Of a DNA stretch of 27,982 bases, positions 16,162-26,934 are shown piece after piece. Within the stretch, counting starts at the first letter, position 1; each line of letters begins with the position of its first letter. Position numbers and translations under genes: made by a program. This DNA comes from CALCMJ01 sp964475415 (GTDB taxonomy: Bacteria; Bacteroidota; Bacteroidia; Chitinophagales; Saprospiraceae), in contig CAYYWZ010000053.1 in the NCBI GenBank assembly GCA_964475415.1, positions 1 to 27,982 on the forward strand, written 5' to 3'. Under the pieces are notes generated by a model. That model saw only the letters and a list, made by a program, of their open reading frames with translations. It did no database searches and had not been told where the DNA came from.

Positions 16162-17685
16162 TTATTTCATAACCACTACAGATCTAGCGACCCTTATGTG
16201 TTTACCAGTCTTATGATTTAACTCCACTAGGATTGTATAAGAATCCGGGTTTAAATAGATATTAGACGCTTCAGGATTCCAAACAAACCTATCAACGCAA
16301 TCTTTACATTCTTTAGAATCTATAATATTTCCATACTGATCAAATACATTAAAACTATTGACCCCAATTATAGGATATTCATAAAAAATAATGAAATCAT
16401 CATTTGCGTTGTCTCCATTCGGAGAAAAGATATTGGGGATAAAATAATCTCCTCCTCTGTCTAATACTGTAGCAAAGGAGCCTTCTACGATACAATTATT
16501 TAAATCCTTAATTGTTAGATAATATTCTCTAGGAATATCTCCTTGGATAAACGGATCCAAACAAGTAAGACACGAAAGCCCTGAAGTATCTGACCAGGTG
16601 ATACAATCTATTCCTACATCAGATTTGTAATCTATAAATAATTGTCTTGAAGAATCTTTAAGAATTTCTAATTCATCTTCTATAAGCAATACTGTCTCTG
16701 GAAAGGAAATCACACTTAACGAAGAATCCAATGAACATCCTATCGCGTCTTCTACAAATACATCGTAGTCGCCTTCTATTAAAAATATGGAGTCCATCAA
16801 AAGTTGATCATCTATAAAAACCAAATAATCTTCCTCAATACTATGGAACGTCAATAAACTAGAATCTAAGTGACATACGATAGAATCATATTCAAAGTTA
16901 ATATCGATTTTTGCAGATTCCATTATTTCTATCTCAAGCGTATCTATACATCCATCTTTTTCTTCTGCAATAACAAGATACTCATCACTGCCAAGTTGAA
17001 TCCCTGCTTCTTCTAGAGAAACATCAGGTAACCATTTATAACTTATGATGTCTACAAAGGGATTTTTCTCAACAAAAATCGACCCCGTAGAATCATTAGG
17101 ACAAACTATAAGATTAGAGTTCAGCGAATCAACAATTAGACCAAGATCTAAACCTTGGTTAATTTGAAAACTATAAAATGATTTGCAATTATTATTATCC
17201 TTGATTTCTAAGTTATATTCTCCGGCGGATAAGTTAAATATAGATGATTCATTCAACCCATTATTCCATACAAACTGAAAAGGAGGAGTACCGCCATTAA
17301 TTTCTTGCAATTTGATACTTCCGTTTTGATCATTTAAACATGCTTCTGAACTAACTTCATAATTGGCGGAAATAGGATCAGGACGGTTTATATATACACT
17401 ATCTACAAGTGTATTATTATCATAAGTAATTTCCATCTTCTGCCAACCACCACATAAAAAGTGAGCAGTTTTTGAATTTTCTCCAGAATCCCATTCCATA
17501 GTAAATCCTCCACTCGGTTCTGGACCATTCCAATCTATAGTTACTACAGCTGATCCATCACAAGGTATTGCATTAAAACAGCTAAGATCATTTAACTTAC
17601 TGATAGATATTTGTACATTTTGTGCATTTATACAAATGCAAGAAAATACCCAAATCATAATAACTGGCAAAACTCTACTCCTCAT
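16162..17685 (-). CDS. SprB-repeat surface protein with CHU_C (gliding-motility-associated) C-terminal domain
   Basis: The 507-residue product starts best at ATG 17685 with a signal peptide (MRSRVLPVIMIWVFSCICINAQ). A TTG five codons earlier would make it overlap the upstream gene and is less likely. An SprB-type repeat lies at about 117-190 (CLNDQNGSIKLQEINGGTPP, then NLSAGEYNLEIKDNNNC). The last 96 residues (412-507) form a CHU_C/type B sorting domain: FIPNIFSPNGDNANDDF, NVFDQYGNII, Y-L-N-P-D-S-Y. Such proteins are exported by type IX secretion, and type B domains are typical of SprB-like adhesins. It begins four bases after the stop of the 2817-residue gene, so the two are almost certainly one operon and may act together at the surface. 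Confidence 0.9.
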   Translation of the reverse strand: MRSRVLPVIMIWVFSCICINAQNVQISISKLNDLSCFNAIPCDGSAVVTIDWNGPEPSGGFTMEWDSGENSKTAHFLCGGWQKMEITYDNNTLVDSVYINRPDPISANYEVSSEACLNDQNGSIKLQEINGGTPPFQFVWNNGLNESSIFNLSAGEYNLEIKDNNNCKSFYSFQINQGLDLGLIVDSLNSNLIVCPNDSTGSIFVEKNPFVDIISYKWLPDVSLEEAGIQLGSDEYLVIAEEKDGCIDTLEIEIMESAKIDINFEYDSIVCHLDSSLLTFHSIEEDYLVFIDDQLLMDSIFLIEGDYDVFVEDAIGCSLDSSLSVISFPETVLLIEDELEILKDSSRQLFIDYKSDVGIDCITWSDTSGLSCLTCLDPFIQGDIPREYYLTIKDLNNCIVEGSFATVLDRGGDYFIPNIFSPNGDNANDDFIIFYEYPIIGVNSFNVFDQYGNIIDSKECKDCVDRFVWNPEASNIYLNPDSYTILVELNHKTGKHIRVARSVVVMK

Positions 17686-17689
17686 ATAA

Positions 17690-20600
17690 TTATCTAACAA
17701 GTATTAGTTGCTTTGTGTATACATTTTTTTCTGATTGCATTTTTAGAAGATAAATTCCAGATGCCAAGCCTGTTGTTTTTACCTCTATCTTATCGTTAAT
17801 CAATTCTGAGTCCATTTTGACAAGTTGTCCTGTCACTGAGAACAGAAGAACATTTTCAATATTGATTCCCGAGTGCTCAATTATAAAATTATCAGAAAAA
17901 GGATTTGGATAAATCTTAATAGGCGTTTCCTCAATATTGATATTGTTTGTTGATATATTACTCCATTCCAGCGTGCAATTGTTTGCATCTGTTACAATAA
18001 CTGACAATGTATCTCCTTCATCATAACTTATCACAGAAGTTGTATCTCCTGTGCTCCACATATAGTTATATGGAGGGACTCCTCCTTCTATTTCTGCAGT
18101 TACTGTTGTAGAATTTATTTCGAACTCACCATCCAGAGACTGAGGTTCAAAAATCTCAAAAGTTTGATTTCGAGTACACGTTTGAGTGCTGTCTCTAACT
18201 TCTACTGAATAAGTGCCTTTACTCAGGTTATTTCTAAACAACCCTGTACTACCATCTTCCCATAGGACAATATACGGAGCTAAGCTTCCAGTCAATTGCA
18301 ATTCTATACCCCCATCATCATAACTAAAACAACTAACATTTATTATCGTTGGATTGAGGTCAATTGATCCTAACTGTTCTATCACAATTGATTCTTCTCT
18401 AACACATCCAAATGCATCAACAATTTTAAAAGAATACTCTTCAGCACCTAGGTTATTAATAAATATACCGTCAGAACCATCGCTCCATTCTATATTATAT
18501 GGAGCACCATTTGGTAGAAGGATGGCTCCATTATCCTGACCACAGTTAGCATCAATTACTTGCACCGCTAAGTCATAAATATCAGAAGCTTCTATTATAA
18601 AATCAATTTGATCTGTACAATTACCATTATTATATTCTACTATGATATTATAAGAATCAGCACATAGATTGTTTCTGTATAATTCTTTAGACGGTCCATC
18701 TGGCCAAAAAACAATAAAATCTTCACCCACAGATGCATCTAATTCCAACTGCACTTCGCCATTACACTCATCACCACAGATAGACAACTGAATAGATTCA
18801 TCTAAGCTTAGTACCTCACTCATTTCTTGAGTTATTTCTATAGTTTCTGTTGCTATACAATTCTCTGATTCAACAATTAATAAATGTAGTCCCTGCTCAA
18901 TTGTTATAAGATCACCTACATTGAAAAATATTCCATCTAAACTAATCGATGTTATTTCACTATTGAGACTTGGATCAAAGAAGATTGAACCTAGTGGATT
19001 AGAACAACTAGGCTTTACACAATCATAGGTATAGGATAAAGATTCTGAATCTTCTATCATTATTTCTAGTGTGATCATACATTCGTCTTCTGTATTCTGG
19101 ACATAAACAGTATAGTCTCCAGCTACTAAATCTGTAAAAATATTTTCTTCTTGATATGTTACTCCATTTAGAGAATAAATCAGATTTAAATCATCTACAT
19201 TAATAAGTTGAATACTTCCATTACCGTAACCACAGCTTGTATGACTTTCAATTGGCACTACAGTAAAATCACCAATTTCCATAATCTCAAACTCAATGAC
19301 TTGGAAACACATACTTGAATTTGATATTTGTAAAACATAAGCACCTACAGTTAGATTTTGTAAATCATTTTCTCCAATTTCTGCCCCATTCAAAATGTAA
19401 ATAAGAGGCTCTATTCCTTCGATTATTGTAATATTTATACTACCATTATTCATTCCACATGAAGCATGTACAAAATCATATTCTAATTCAATATTCCCTT
19501 CATTTTCTAGAGTCACCTGTTCCGAGATCGCACTTCCATTATCATCCATAATTGTAATCTCATAATCGTCAGCTCCTAATGAAGAAAATAAATTATCACT
19601 TTGAAACATGCCACCATTTATTTGATACATATAACTTCCTGTTCCACCTTCAACTATACATTCGATGGCACCATTAGAGTTATTACAAGTAGAATTAGAT
19701 ATAATAAATTCTACATTTAAGGAAGAAGGATTATCTATTAGTTCAATTTCTATTGACATAGAACAACCTTCTGCATCGGTTACTATTACTTCATATTCAC
19801 CAGCATTCAGACTTTCAAAAACACCTGTATTATTTTCTTCAGATTCTATTGAATAAGCATAAGGCTCAACACCTCCTATCCCTTCAACCTGAATGACCCC
19901 ATCCTCCCCTCCTGAAGGATTTGTTGTATTTATTATTACTAAGTTTACTGTATTTTCATTTTCAACATCCACAATTTCAGAATGAGTACAGCCGATAGCG
20001 TCTACAATTTCTAACAGATAGTCCATAGCCTGTAATCCTGATATACTATTACTCATTATTTCTTCTGAATTAACAAAATACTGATATGGCATAGTACCAC
20101 CAGAAACGTCTATCAATATAGTTCCATTCTGATTACTACATGTTTCATTTTCTAATGTTATTTCTACCTCAAGGTTCGTAATATTATTAATGTTAACTTC
20201 TATTGTAGAAATACAATCATCCTCATTTACAACTTCTACAGTAAATTCTCCCTCTGATAAATTTTCAAAATATCCCGTTTCATTAGTTATAATTCCTTCT
20301 AGGGTGTATTCATACATCCCTGGTGTACTATCTACAATATTGATTTGTATTGTCCCATCATTCATTCCACAATTTTCATTTGTAGTAATTGCTTCGAGTC
20401 CAAAAACCTCTGGCGCAACTAACTCTATTTCTAATGGGGTTATGCAGTTATTGCCATCTATTATTGAGATATAATATACGCCAGAGGATAACATATTAAA
20501 TATACCAGATGAGGATTCTGTTTCTCCATTTAGAAGAAAGCTAATGGGAGCTATTCCGCTAAGATTTTCAAACTCTATTATTCCATTGTCAACATTACAA

Positions 20601-23600
20601 CTTGGATGTGAAAGTATTAAATCATAGCTTATATCTGGATCTGCTAAAATTTCTATAATCTCTGAATAAGTACAATTTTCTGATATAATTTCTAAAGTAT
20701 GCGGCCCAGGTTCTAGATCTATAAATATACCCGTTACATTAGACTGTGTACCATTCAATACGAACTCAACCTCAGTACCATCTTCCACTGTTATCGTAAT
20801 GACTCCTGACTCAATGCAAGGAGCAGAATTGTTAGTTACAATTGTATAATCTAAAGTACCCTGTTCTATTTCCACTGTTTCGGAAGTGGAACATTGGTTT
20901 CCATCTCCTACTTCAATAAGATATGTTCCTGCTGGAAGATTATCGAACATAGTTTCATTTACAAGTTCTCCATTTAAATAAATCTCATAAGATCCAGTAC
21001 CTCCAGAAATATCAATAGAAATAGTTCCATCTTCTTCAACACAACTTGCATCTTGATGTTCTACAATTAAGACAGGTCCTCCAATGTTATCGATACTTAC
21101 TTCTATCGAAACTATACATCCATCATTATCTACTGAAATTAAATCATAAGTACTTGCTCCAAGGAAATCAAATGCTCCATTATTTTGTGTTGTGCTTATA
21201 CCAGTAGATTGATTGATAAGCTCATAGGTCACACCTGTATATGCTTCTGCAGAATTATAAACTATTAGAGCACCATCATCCTGACCGCAAGAAGCGTCTT
21301 CAATTTGGTTTATCGAAAGTGTAGGAGCTTCTGTGAAATCTAATCCAATATCCTGAGTAGACACACACATTGCATTATCCTGAACGATAATAGAGTAATT
21401 TCCGTATTGTAGGTTTGACATAATAGACTCTGATTGTAATCCAGAGCCAAAATCGTATAAGTAAGGTGGGGTACCTGAAGTTACAATAATTTCAATAATA
21501 CCATTTTCTTCACCGCAAGTTGGTTGCATCACATTAGCTTCAAAAGCAAGTGGAGCACTATCAAACAATTCAACTTCAATTTCTGCTCCACATCCATTAG
21601 CATCTATTACTACGGTAAGATATGTATCACTCATTAAGTTTCCCCATACTGAATTATTACTAAAATTCTGCCCTCCATCTATACTGTACTGGAAAGGACT
21701 AGTACCAGATGTAAGATCTACATCAAAAGAAATTACACCATTGGTTTCGCCGCAAGTTGTATTATCATACTCTAAAAAGTAATCTAGCGGAATACTCGGC
21801 TCTACATCTAGAGAAGTTGTAAACTCACATTCGTTCTGATCTATTGCAAGAATATTATAAGTTCCAAAAGGGAGATCTTCAAAAACATTAAAGCTTCCAA
21901 CAAAAGCGCCATTTAAGAAATAATCTATAGGTTCCAATCCTGAAACAAGGTTCAGGGTAATAACACCATTATCGTTTCCACAAGTGGTGTGTTCTACAAG
22001 AGAATTAAAAGAAAGGCCTTCACTGTCTTCTTCAACCTCGGTATTAATCTCAAATAAACAATCTTCATTATCTAAAACCTGAATTGGATAAGACATGGAT
22101 GGAAGATTATTATAAACAAACTCAGAACTAAAAGACGATCCTCCATCGATACTATAATTATAAGGAGGCGTCCCAGAAGTTACAAAAATAGATATCTGTC
22201 CATTATTCTCACCACAACTAGCATTATCCACTTCTACTAGTGCCTCAACAGCAATACTAGACATAATGGAAACTGTTTCTACATATTCACAATTATTGAC
22301 ATCAACTGCTAGAATATCATAACTACCAGAAGAAAGATTTACAAATTGTCCTGATGTTCCAACAAAAACTCCATTTAAAAAATAATCAATAGGATCTGCT
22401 CCATTTAAGATTTCAACTGCAATCTCTCCATTATCTTCTCCACAGGTCGTAGGAAGAAAAGATGCAACTGCTTCCAGCCCCATATTATCACCTTCTATTT
22501 CTATGATTTCTACAAAATTACATCCTTCTGCATCTACTATGTCTACCTCATATGTTCCTGTAGATAAATTATTATAGTTTAACTGATCCGTAAAAGGTCC
22601 TCCATTTACAGAAACCATAATAGGTTCTGTCCCCGATATGATTTCTATGTCAAAGGCACCACTATCTTGACCGCAGGTAGCCTCTGAAGATATGATGTCT
22701 ACAAGTAAGGCCATACTCATTTCTACTGTAAACAATAATATACTAGAACAACCATCAGCATCTACACCAATAAGTGTATAGTCACCTGAAGGTAATCCCT
22801 CAAAAAAAGCATCTAATATATTATCGTCTAATGTAATATTAAGTTCTTCAATGGTGAATGAAAATGGTGCTTGTCCAACAATATCAAATATTTCTAATGT
22901 TCCATCATCTTCTCCACAGATTGTCTCAGTAGTTGTAGCAGAAAAACTCATTACATCACTCTCGCCTACTTCCACTTGCTCTTGATAAACACAATCATCC
23001 GCGTCTACTATATCTACATCATAGATGCCTGCAGATAGATCAGAAAATACACCTATAGAATTCGTAATTGCATCATTTAAGATGTATTGATATGGAGCTG
23101 TACCGCCTATTGCGCTAACTACAATCTCCCCATTATTTTCTCCACAGGTTGTACTTGTCACTTGGATATTTCCTGTCAAATCACAGGGGGACTCTGCGGT
23201 CATACACGCAGAAAAGCCAGAAGTTTCTTGAGAGGGATTATGCTGGATTACTGTAAATTCGTCACCTGGATTAAAACTCCCGCTAAAGGTCCAATTTGTT
23301 CCAGTTACATTTGCAAAACCTAAAAATTCGCCTCCTTCACAATTTGTATTAGAAGGACAATCATCAATGATATATTGATGGACTTCAACTATAGCATTGT
23401 TTACGCAGGTTCCTTCTATGGTTGTTGTGCTGGCAGATTCAATTATAGGTTTTGGGTCACCTGGACCATCTTCAAGAGAAACTACATTACAAATAAATGA
23501 ATTACGATACAAATACCTTGGACTTCCAAAAGATGTGATGGCCTGTGTATTGAAATAAAATTCATTAAAACTTACTTCGGAAGTATTACTATTATTTAGT

Positions 23601-26143
23601 TCTATTTGAGCATTGAATCCATAGTAGAATACATTTCTATTCTGTTCTGATCCTCCAATTAAAATATCGCCTTGACTAAGAACTATAGATTGATTATTAC
23701 CTACATTAACATTTTGACTTTGATTAGTTCCAAAATAATTACCAATAATCTGTCCTTGATTGTTCCCATTCAGATTGATCCCAACATCGTTATCACCAAA
23801 ATAATTGGACTCATCTGAATTAAAATTACCTCCAATGGTTAAGTTGATCAAGGATGAAGCACTTGAAGCAAATACACCTCCTGCTGAATTACCTAGATCT
23901 AAATTGAAAGATGGATCTGTACCAAAGTAATTTGATTTTATATCAATATTAGAACTATTCCCATTAATTTCTATTCCTCTTAGGCTTTCTGTAAAAACAC
24001 ATCCTTTTCCTGGCATACCAATGTTTATATTTTCTACATCAGTCATGTGCACACATTCAGCTTCATAATTTCTGAACCAAATACCGTATATACCTACATT
24101 ATCAGAAATATTATTAATATTAGATTGAGCTCCATTTCCATCTATCATGATATTTCCCGTAGATCCTCCATCAATTATAACTGGATTAGTAATTGTGATT
24201 TCTTGTGTTATTTCTACCTCTGAAATGAATGATTCAAATAGAATAATGTTCTCATTTGGATCAGCATTAGCTTCCTGGATTGCCGCTCTTAGAGAACATT
24301 CACCATTGGCATCTAAGCATTGTCCATCCCCAGGATCAGCATCATCTGTATTATTGCTGGTGTTTACAATTAGATCTGTAGATAGTGGTTCTAGTTCGTA
24401 AATTATCTCTGCGAATGGCGTTCCATTAGCATCATCATTCTCCGCAAGAAGATTTAAGTTATTATCATATAATTCTAAATAACTATCGAAAATTAAATCA
24501 GTTTGATACGTTGTTACGGTTATTACATTTACATCCAAACTACTTGATATACCTATACATCTCCCCGCAATAGCATTGAATCCATAAGCCTTAACATAAT
24601 AAGTGTCAGCATTATAATTAAAACTAAACCAATCATCATCAAAAGCAGAAATAACTATTTCATCATCAGCTGGCAATACAGAACTCTGAGTAGAAAGGTC
24701 ATTGGGCTCATAAGGATCCATTAAGTTCAAGTTAAAACTTGCAGTAAAGGTGCCATTAGAAACTGTAATAAATCTCAGATCAAAACTACTTGTATTAATT
24801 CTTGCAAAGTCCTGGTTTAATATATTAGACTGAAAAGCTAACTTAGTATCTAGCCAGTTCCAAGTCGAACTTCCTGACTCCCTGTATTCAATTGCGACAA
24901 GGCTTCCAACTATATCATCACTTGCGTACCAATTGATTTGATTAGTTTCACATTGGGTTAAAACAACTCCGTTAGAATGGATAAAAAGCGGATCTTGCAA
25001 ACTGGCCCATTCAGACACAGAACAAGCAGATCTATCAACTATAAAGGCATTATTATCAGTGGACGTCCCTGTAGGATCTCCATTGTAATTAATATCTGGA
25101 TTAGACCAATGAGGTATTTCAGGACACCCATTCGAGCACTGAGATGGATATGACATAATTGTCCGCCATTCTTCTGCACTACTGTAATAGCCATATCCTA
25201 AACCACATAATGCCGGACCACTTATATTGTCCTCTACGTTATGCCTTAGTCCCAGATTGTGACCGAGTTCATGAAGTAAGGTATGATTAAAAGATGATAT
25301 ACAGGCTTGGTCAGTTACAGAAACACCTTGTGTAAATCCATCAAAATCACCTTCATAAGCCCCTTGCCAGCCAATAGACCCATAACCGCAAAACCCATTA
25401 TCAAATCCATCAACAACATATGCTAAAAGATCAGCATCATAATTCACTTTCTCGATCCATAAAAAATCAAGAATTCCATTATTATACTTTAAATCATCCC
25501 AAATTTCCTCAGCGTTTCTATTTTCAAACTCATGATCTGCCAAAATCACAGCTCTTAAATCAAATGTATGTGATAAACCGCTATTAGAATTAGTCAAGTT
25601 TGCAAAAGTTATTTCATTAGCTACGTTAGTATTAAGAGATGATGCGTTAACTTCATCTTCATAGGCGACTAGAACACCAATTTCTGCTGAAGATCCTGCA
25701 CATGAATTGTTCACTTCACAAAGATCTTCCATCATTGTAAACTTGCTACTCGAATTATTTTTTAAATTAATATCCTGTATGGAACATGGCAAGAAATCTA
25801 TCTTGCTATCAATTGGCTCCAAGAAAAAAGCAATGCCTTCTCGATTAAACCCATGAGTGGAATCTGGCTTATAAAGCCAAAGAGAAGCTGCATTTTTATA
25901 GAAAGAAATTATTGCATATTCAGTTGCAGATTCTAGAACATAGGATATTGTACCATTGGAGTAGGCATACTCTTCTTTCTTATCAAATGAATAATTTTTA
26001 GAATCTAATCCAATCGTAAACGAATCATTAACGTTTATGATTTTTTGAATATCTGAAAGATTATCCGTTGCATAGTCTATCTGGGAATTACCCGAATATG
26101 CAATGTTACAAAGTATTAGGACGAAGAAAATTAATCTAGACAT
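17690..26143 (-). CDS. Giant type IX-secreted metalloprotease/adhesin with about 23 SprB repeats
   Basis: The 2817-residue protein starts with a signal peptide (about 1-21). Residues about 148-375 form a reprolysin-like (M12B-type) zinc metalloprotease with HELGHNLGLRH at 291-301 and a downstream Met-turn-like YRTIMSYPS equivalent (WRTIMSYPS). A PPC-like domain follows (about 474-595, DPYEPNDLSTQ), then a CSLREA motif (CLDANGECSLRAAI, about 600-620) with a beta-helix region to about 895, and an Ig-like segment. From about 985 to 2735 there are about 23 tandem SprB-type repeats of 70-77 residues (T-C-G-x-x-N/D-G, LNG, LSAGTY, VDA-x-x-C). Residues 2742-2817 are a type A sorting domain (IKIYPNPFSDNF ... 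GLASGIYLLKM). It is first in the cluster running to 15347. Confidence 0.93.
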   Translation of the reverse strand: MSRLIFFVLILCNIAYSGNSQIDYATDNLSDIQKIINVNDSFTIGLDSKNYSFDKKEEYAYSNGTISYVLESATEYAIISFYKNAASLWLYKPDSTHGFNREGIAFFLEPIDSKIDFLPCSIQDINLKNNSSSKFTMMEDLCEVNNSCAGSSAEIGVLVAYEDEVNASSLNTNVANEITFANLTNSNSGLSHTFDLRAVILADHEFENRNAEEIWDDLKYNNGILDFLWIEKVNYDADLLAYVVDGFDNGFCGYGSIGWQGAYEGDFDGFTQGVSVTDQACISSFNHTLLHELGHNLGLRHNVEDNISGPALCGLGYGYYSSAEEWRTIMSYPSQCSNGCPEIPHWSNPDINYNGDPTGTSTDNNAFIVDRSACSVSEWASLQDPLFIHSNGVVLTQCETNQINWYASDDIVGSLVAIEYRESGSSTWNWLDTKLAFQSNILNQDFARINTSSFDLRFITVSNGTFTASFNLNLMDPYEPNDLSTQSSVLPADDEIVISAFDDDWFSFNYNADTYYVKAYGFNAIAGRCIGISSSLDVNVITVTTYQTDLIFDSYLELYDNNLNLLAENDDANGTPFAEIIYELEPLSTDLIVNTSNNTDDADPGDGQCLDANGECSLRAAIQEANADPNENIILFESFISEVEITQEITITNPVIIDGGSTGNIMIDGNGAQSNINNISDNVGIYGIWFRNYEAECVHMTDVENINIGMPGKGCVFTESLRGIEINGNSSNIDIKSNYFGTDPSFNLDLGNSAGGVFASSASSLINLTIGGNFNSDESNYFGDNDVGINLNGNNQGQIIGNYFGTNQSQNVNVGNNQSIVLSQGDILIGGSEQNRNVFYYGFNAQIELNNSNTSEVSFNEFYFNTQAITSFGSPRYLYRNSFICNVVSLEDGPGDPKPIIESASTTTIEGTCVNNAIVEVHQYIIDDCPSNTNCEGGEFLGFANVTGTNWTFSGSFNPGDEFTVIQHNPSQETSGFSACMTAESPCDLTGNIQVTSTTCGENNGEIVVSAIGGTAPYQYILNDAITNSIGVFSDLSAGIYDVDIVDADDCVYQEQVEVGESDVMSFSATTTETICGEDDGTLEIFDIVGQAPFSFTIEELNITLDDNILDAFFEGLPSGDYTLIGVDADGCSSILLFTVEMSMALLVDIISSEATCGQDSGAFDIEIISGTEPIMVSVNGGPFTDQLNYNNLSTGTYEVDIVDAEGCNFVEIIEIEGDNMGLEAVASFLPTTCGEDNGEIAVEILNGADPIDYFLNGVFVGTSGQFVNLSSGSYDILAVDVNNCEYVETVSIMSSIAVEALVEVDNASCGENNGQISIFVTSGTPPYNYSIDGGSSFSSEFVYNNLPSMSYPIQVLDNEDCLFEINTEVEEDSEGLSFNSLVEHTTCGNDNGVITLNLVSGLEPIDYFLNGAFVGSFNVFEDLPFGTYNILAIDQNECEFTTSLDVEPSIPLDYFLEYDNTTCGETNGVISFDVDLTSGTSPFQYSIDGGQNFSNNSVWGNLMSDTYLTVVIDANGCGAEIEVELFDSAPLAFEANVMQPTCGEENGIIEIIVTSGTPPYLYDFGSGLQSESIMSNLQYGNYSIIVQDNAMCVSTQDIGLDFTEAPTLSINQIEDASCGQDDGALIVYNSAEAYTGVTYELINQSTGISTTQNNGAFDFLGASTYDLISVDNDGCIVSIEVSIDNIGGPVLIVEHQDASCVEEDGTISIDISGGTGSYEIYLNGELVNETMFDNLPAGTYLIEVGDGNQCSTSETVEIEQGTLDYTIVTNNSAPCIESGVITITVEDGTEVEFVLNGTQSNVTGIFIDLEPGPHTLEIISENCTYSEIIEILADPDISYDLILSHPSCNVDNGIIEFENLSGIAPISFLLNGETESSSGIFNMLSSGVYYISIIDGNNCITPLEIELVAPEVFGLEAITTNENCGMNDGTIQINIVDSTPGMYEYTLEGIITNETGYFENLSEGEFTVEVVNEDDCISTIEVNINNITNLEVEITLENETCSNQNGTILIDVSGGTMPYQYFVNSEEIMSNSISGLQAMDYLLEIVDAIGCTHSEIVDVENENTVNLVIINTTNPSGGEDGVIQVEGIGGVEPYAYSIESEENNTGVFESLNAGEYEVIVTDAEGCSMSIEIELIDNPSSLNVEFIISNSTCNNSNGAIECIVEGGTGSYMYQINGGMFQSDNLFSSLGADDYEITIMDDNGSAISEQVTLENEGNIELEYDFVHASCGMNNGSINITIIEGIEPLIYILNGAEIGENDLQNLTVGAYVLQISNSSMCFQVIEFEIMEIGDFTVVPIESHTSCGYGNGSIQLINVDDLNLIYSLNGVTYQEENIFTDLVAGDYTVYVQNTEDECMITLEIMIEDSESLSYTYDCVKPSCSNPLGSIFFDPSLNSEITSISLDGIFFNVGDLITIEQGLHLLIVESENCIATETIEITQEMSEVLSLDESIQLSICGDECNGEVQLELDASVGEDFIVFWPDGPSKELYRNNLCADSYNIIVEYNNGNCTDQIDFIIEASDIYDLAVQVIDANCGQDNGAILLPNGAPYNIEWSDGSDGIFINNLGAEEYSFKIVDAFGCVREESIVIEQLGSIDLNPTIINVSCFSYDDGGIELQLTGSLAPYIVLWEDGSTGLFRNNLSKGTYSVEVRDSTQTCTRNQTFEIFEPQSLDGEFEINSTTVTAEIEGGVPPYNYMWSTGDTTSVISYDEGDTLSVIVTDANNCTLEWSNISTNNINIEETPIKIYPNPFSDNFIIEHSGINIENVLLFSVTGQLVKMDSELINDKIEVKTTGLASGIYLLKMQSEKNVYTKQLILVR

Positions 26144-26154
26144 TATCGTTAGTT

Positions 26155-26174
26155 TTAGTTTTACTTAAAACTAA
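26155..26174 (-). other. AT-rich hairpin in the leader of the giant gene
   Basis: TTAGTTTT and AAAACTAA form a perfect eight-base stem with a four-base loop only about 12 bases upstream of the start codon. It could affect ribosome access, but the stem is weak. The remainder of the 211-base gap before the next gene shows no clear promoter. Confidence 0.3.
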
Positions 26175-26354
26175 CTTAACCCCTAGAATTTTAAATCATT
26201 TCTTTTTTAACACTAGTTTTTACCTTGTGGAAATATGATTTTACAGTGTGAAAAAATCTGAAAATGAATTTCCTACTTGTTATTTTATTATTAGATGTAT
26301 CCTTGTAACTACTTTTATTAAAACACTCCTTTGAATATGATATTGACTCAAAAT

Positions 26355-26906
26355 TTAATGATATAATAAATGTTCATCAAAATTCGGAGTTTGATTATTC
26401 CTGATATCCTTTTTCCATTTCTCTATTCTACCTTGACCGCTTCTCCAAAATTTTTTACATAGATTTAAATATTTTACGACTACAAGCTTTTCATTTTCTT
26501 CCAGTAGTTTTTTAGCCAAAAACAGGTCAGGTCCAAAAGAATTCAATGTTGGTGATCCATTTGTTTCAGCAGCTTGTATTAGGTAAAACTTCGCTTCATT
26601 TATTTTTCTTGAATCTAATGCCATTCTACCCTTTGCAATATTAATTACATGAATGGCATTTCCGTAATTCCAGTTATTCTTATAAAGAGGAATTAGATTC
26701 TCTAATGTTTCAATTATATTTATATTTTCTTGCAAATCTCTAGTATCAAGCTCCACTAAAACATTCTCCGTCATCTCATAGAATATACTATCTCTTTCAA
26801 TTTGTTCATCTTCTTGCATACTTACTTTATCCATTTTACAACAAATAAAACTTATGCTTAGCATTAACATAAAAAGAAAATAGATTTTCATAAAAATAGT
26901 TTTCAT
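26355..26906 (-). CDS. Hypothetical exported protein, possibly a lipoprotein with helical repeats
   Basis: The 183-residue product has a hydrophobic N-terminal signal (about 7-22; an internal Met at 6 is an alternative start) ending in SFICC, a poor lipobox, so lipidation is uncertain. The rest is predicted helical, with a TPR-like spacing of small and large residues (NAIHVINIAKGRMALDSRKINEAKFYLIQAAE, in pieces at about 83-114). It ends in a basic/aromatic segment (CKKFWRSGQGRIEKWKKDI, about 150-168). The gene begins 28 bases after the sensor kinase fragment, so it would be co-transcribed. Family and function are not recognised. Confidence 0.65.
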   Translation of the reverse strand: MKTIFMKIYFLFMLMLSISFICCKMDKVSMQEDEQIERDSIFYEMTENVLVELDTRDLQENINIIETLENLIPLYKNNWNYGNAIHVINIAKGRMALDSRKINEAKFYLIQAAETNGSPTLNSFGPDLFLAKKLLEENEKLVVVKYLNLCKKFWRSGQGRIEKWKKDIRNNQTPNFDEHLLYH

Positions 26907-26934
26907 AGAATAGTTTCAAATATTAAGATCATCA

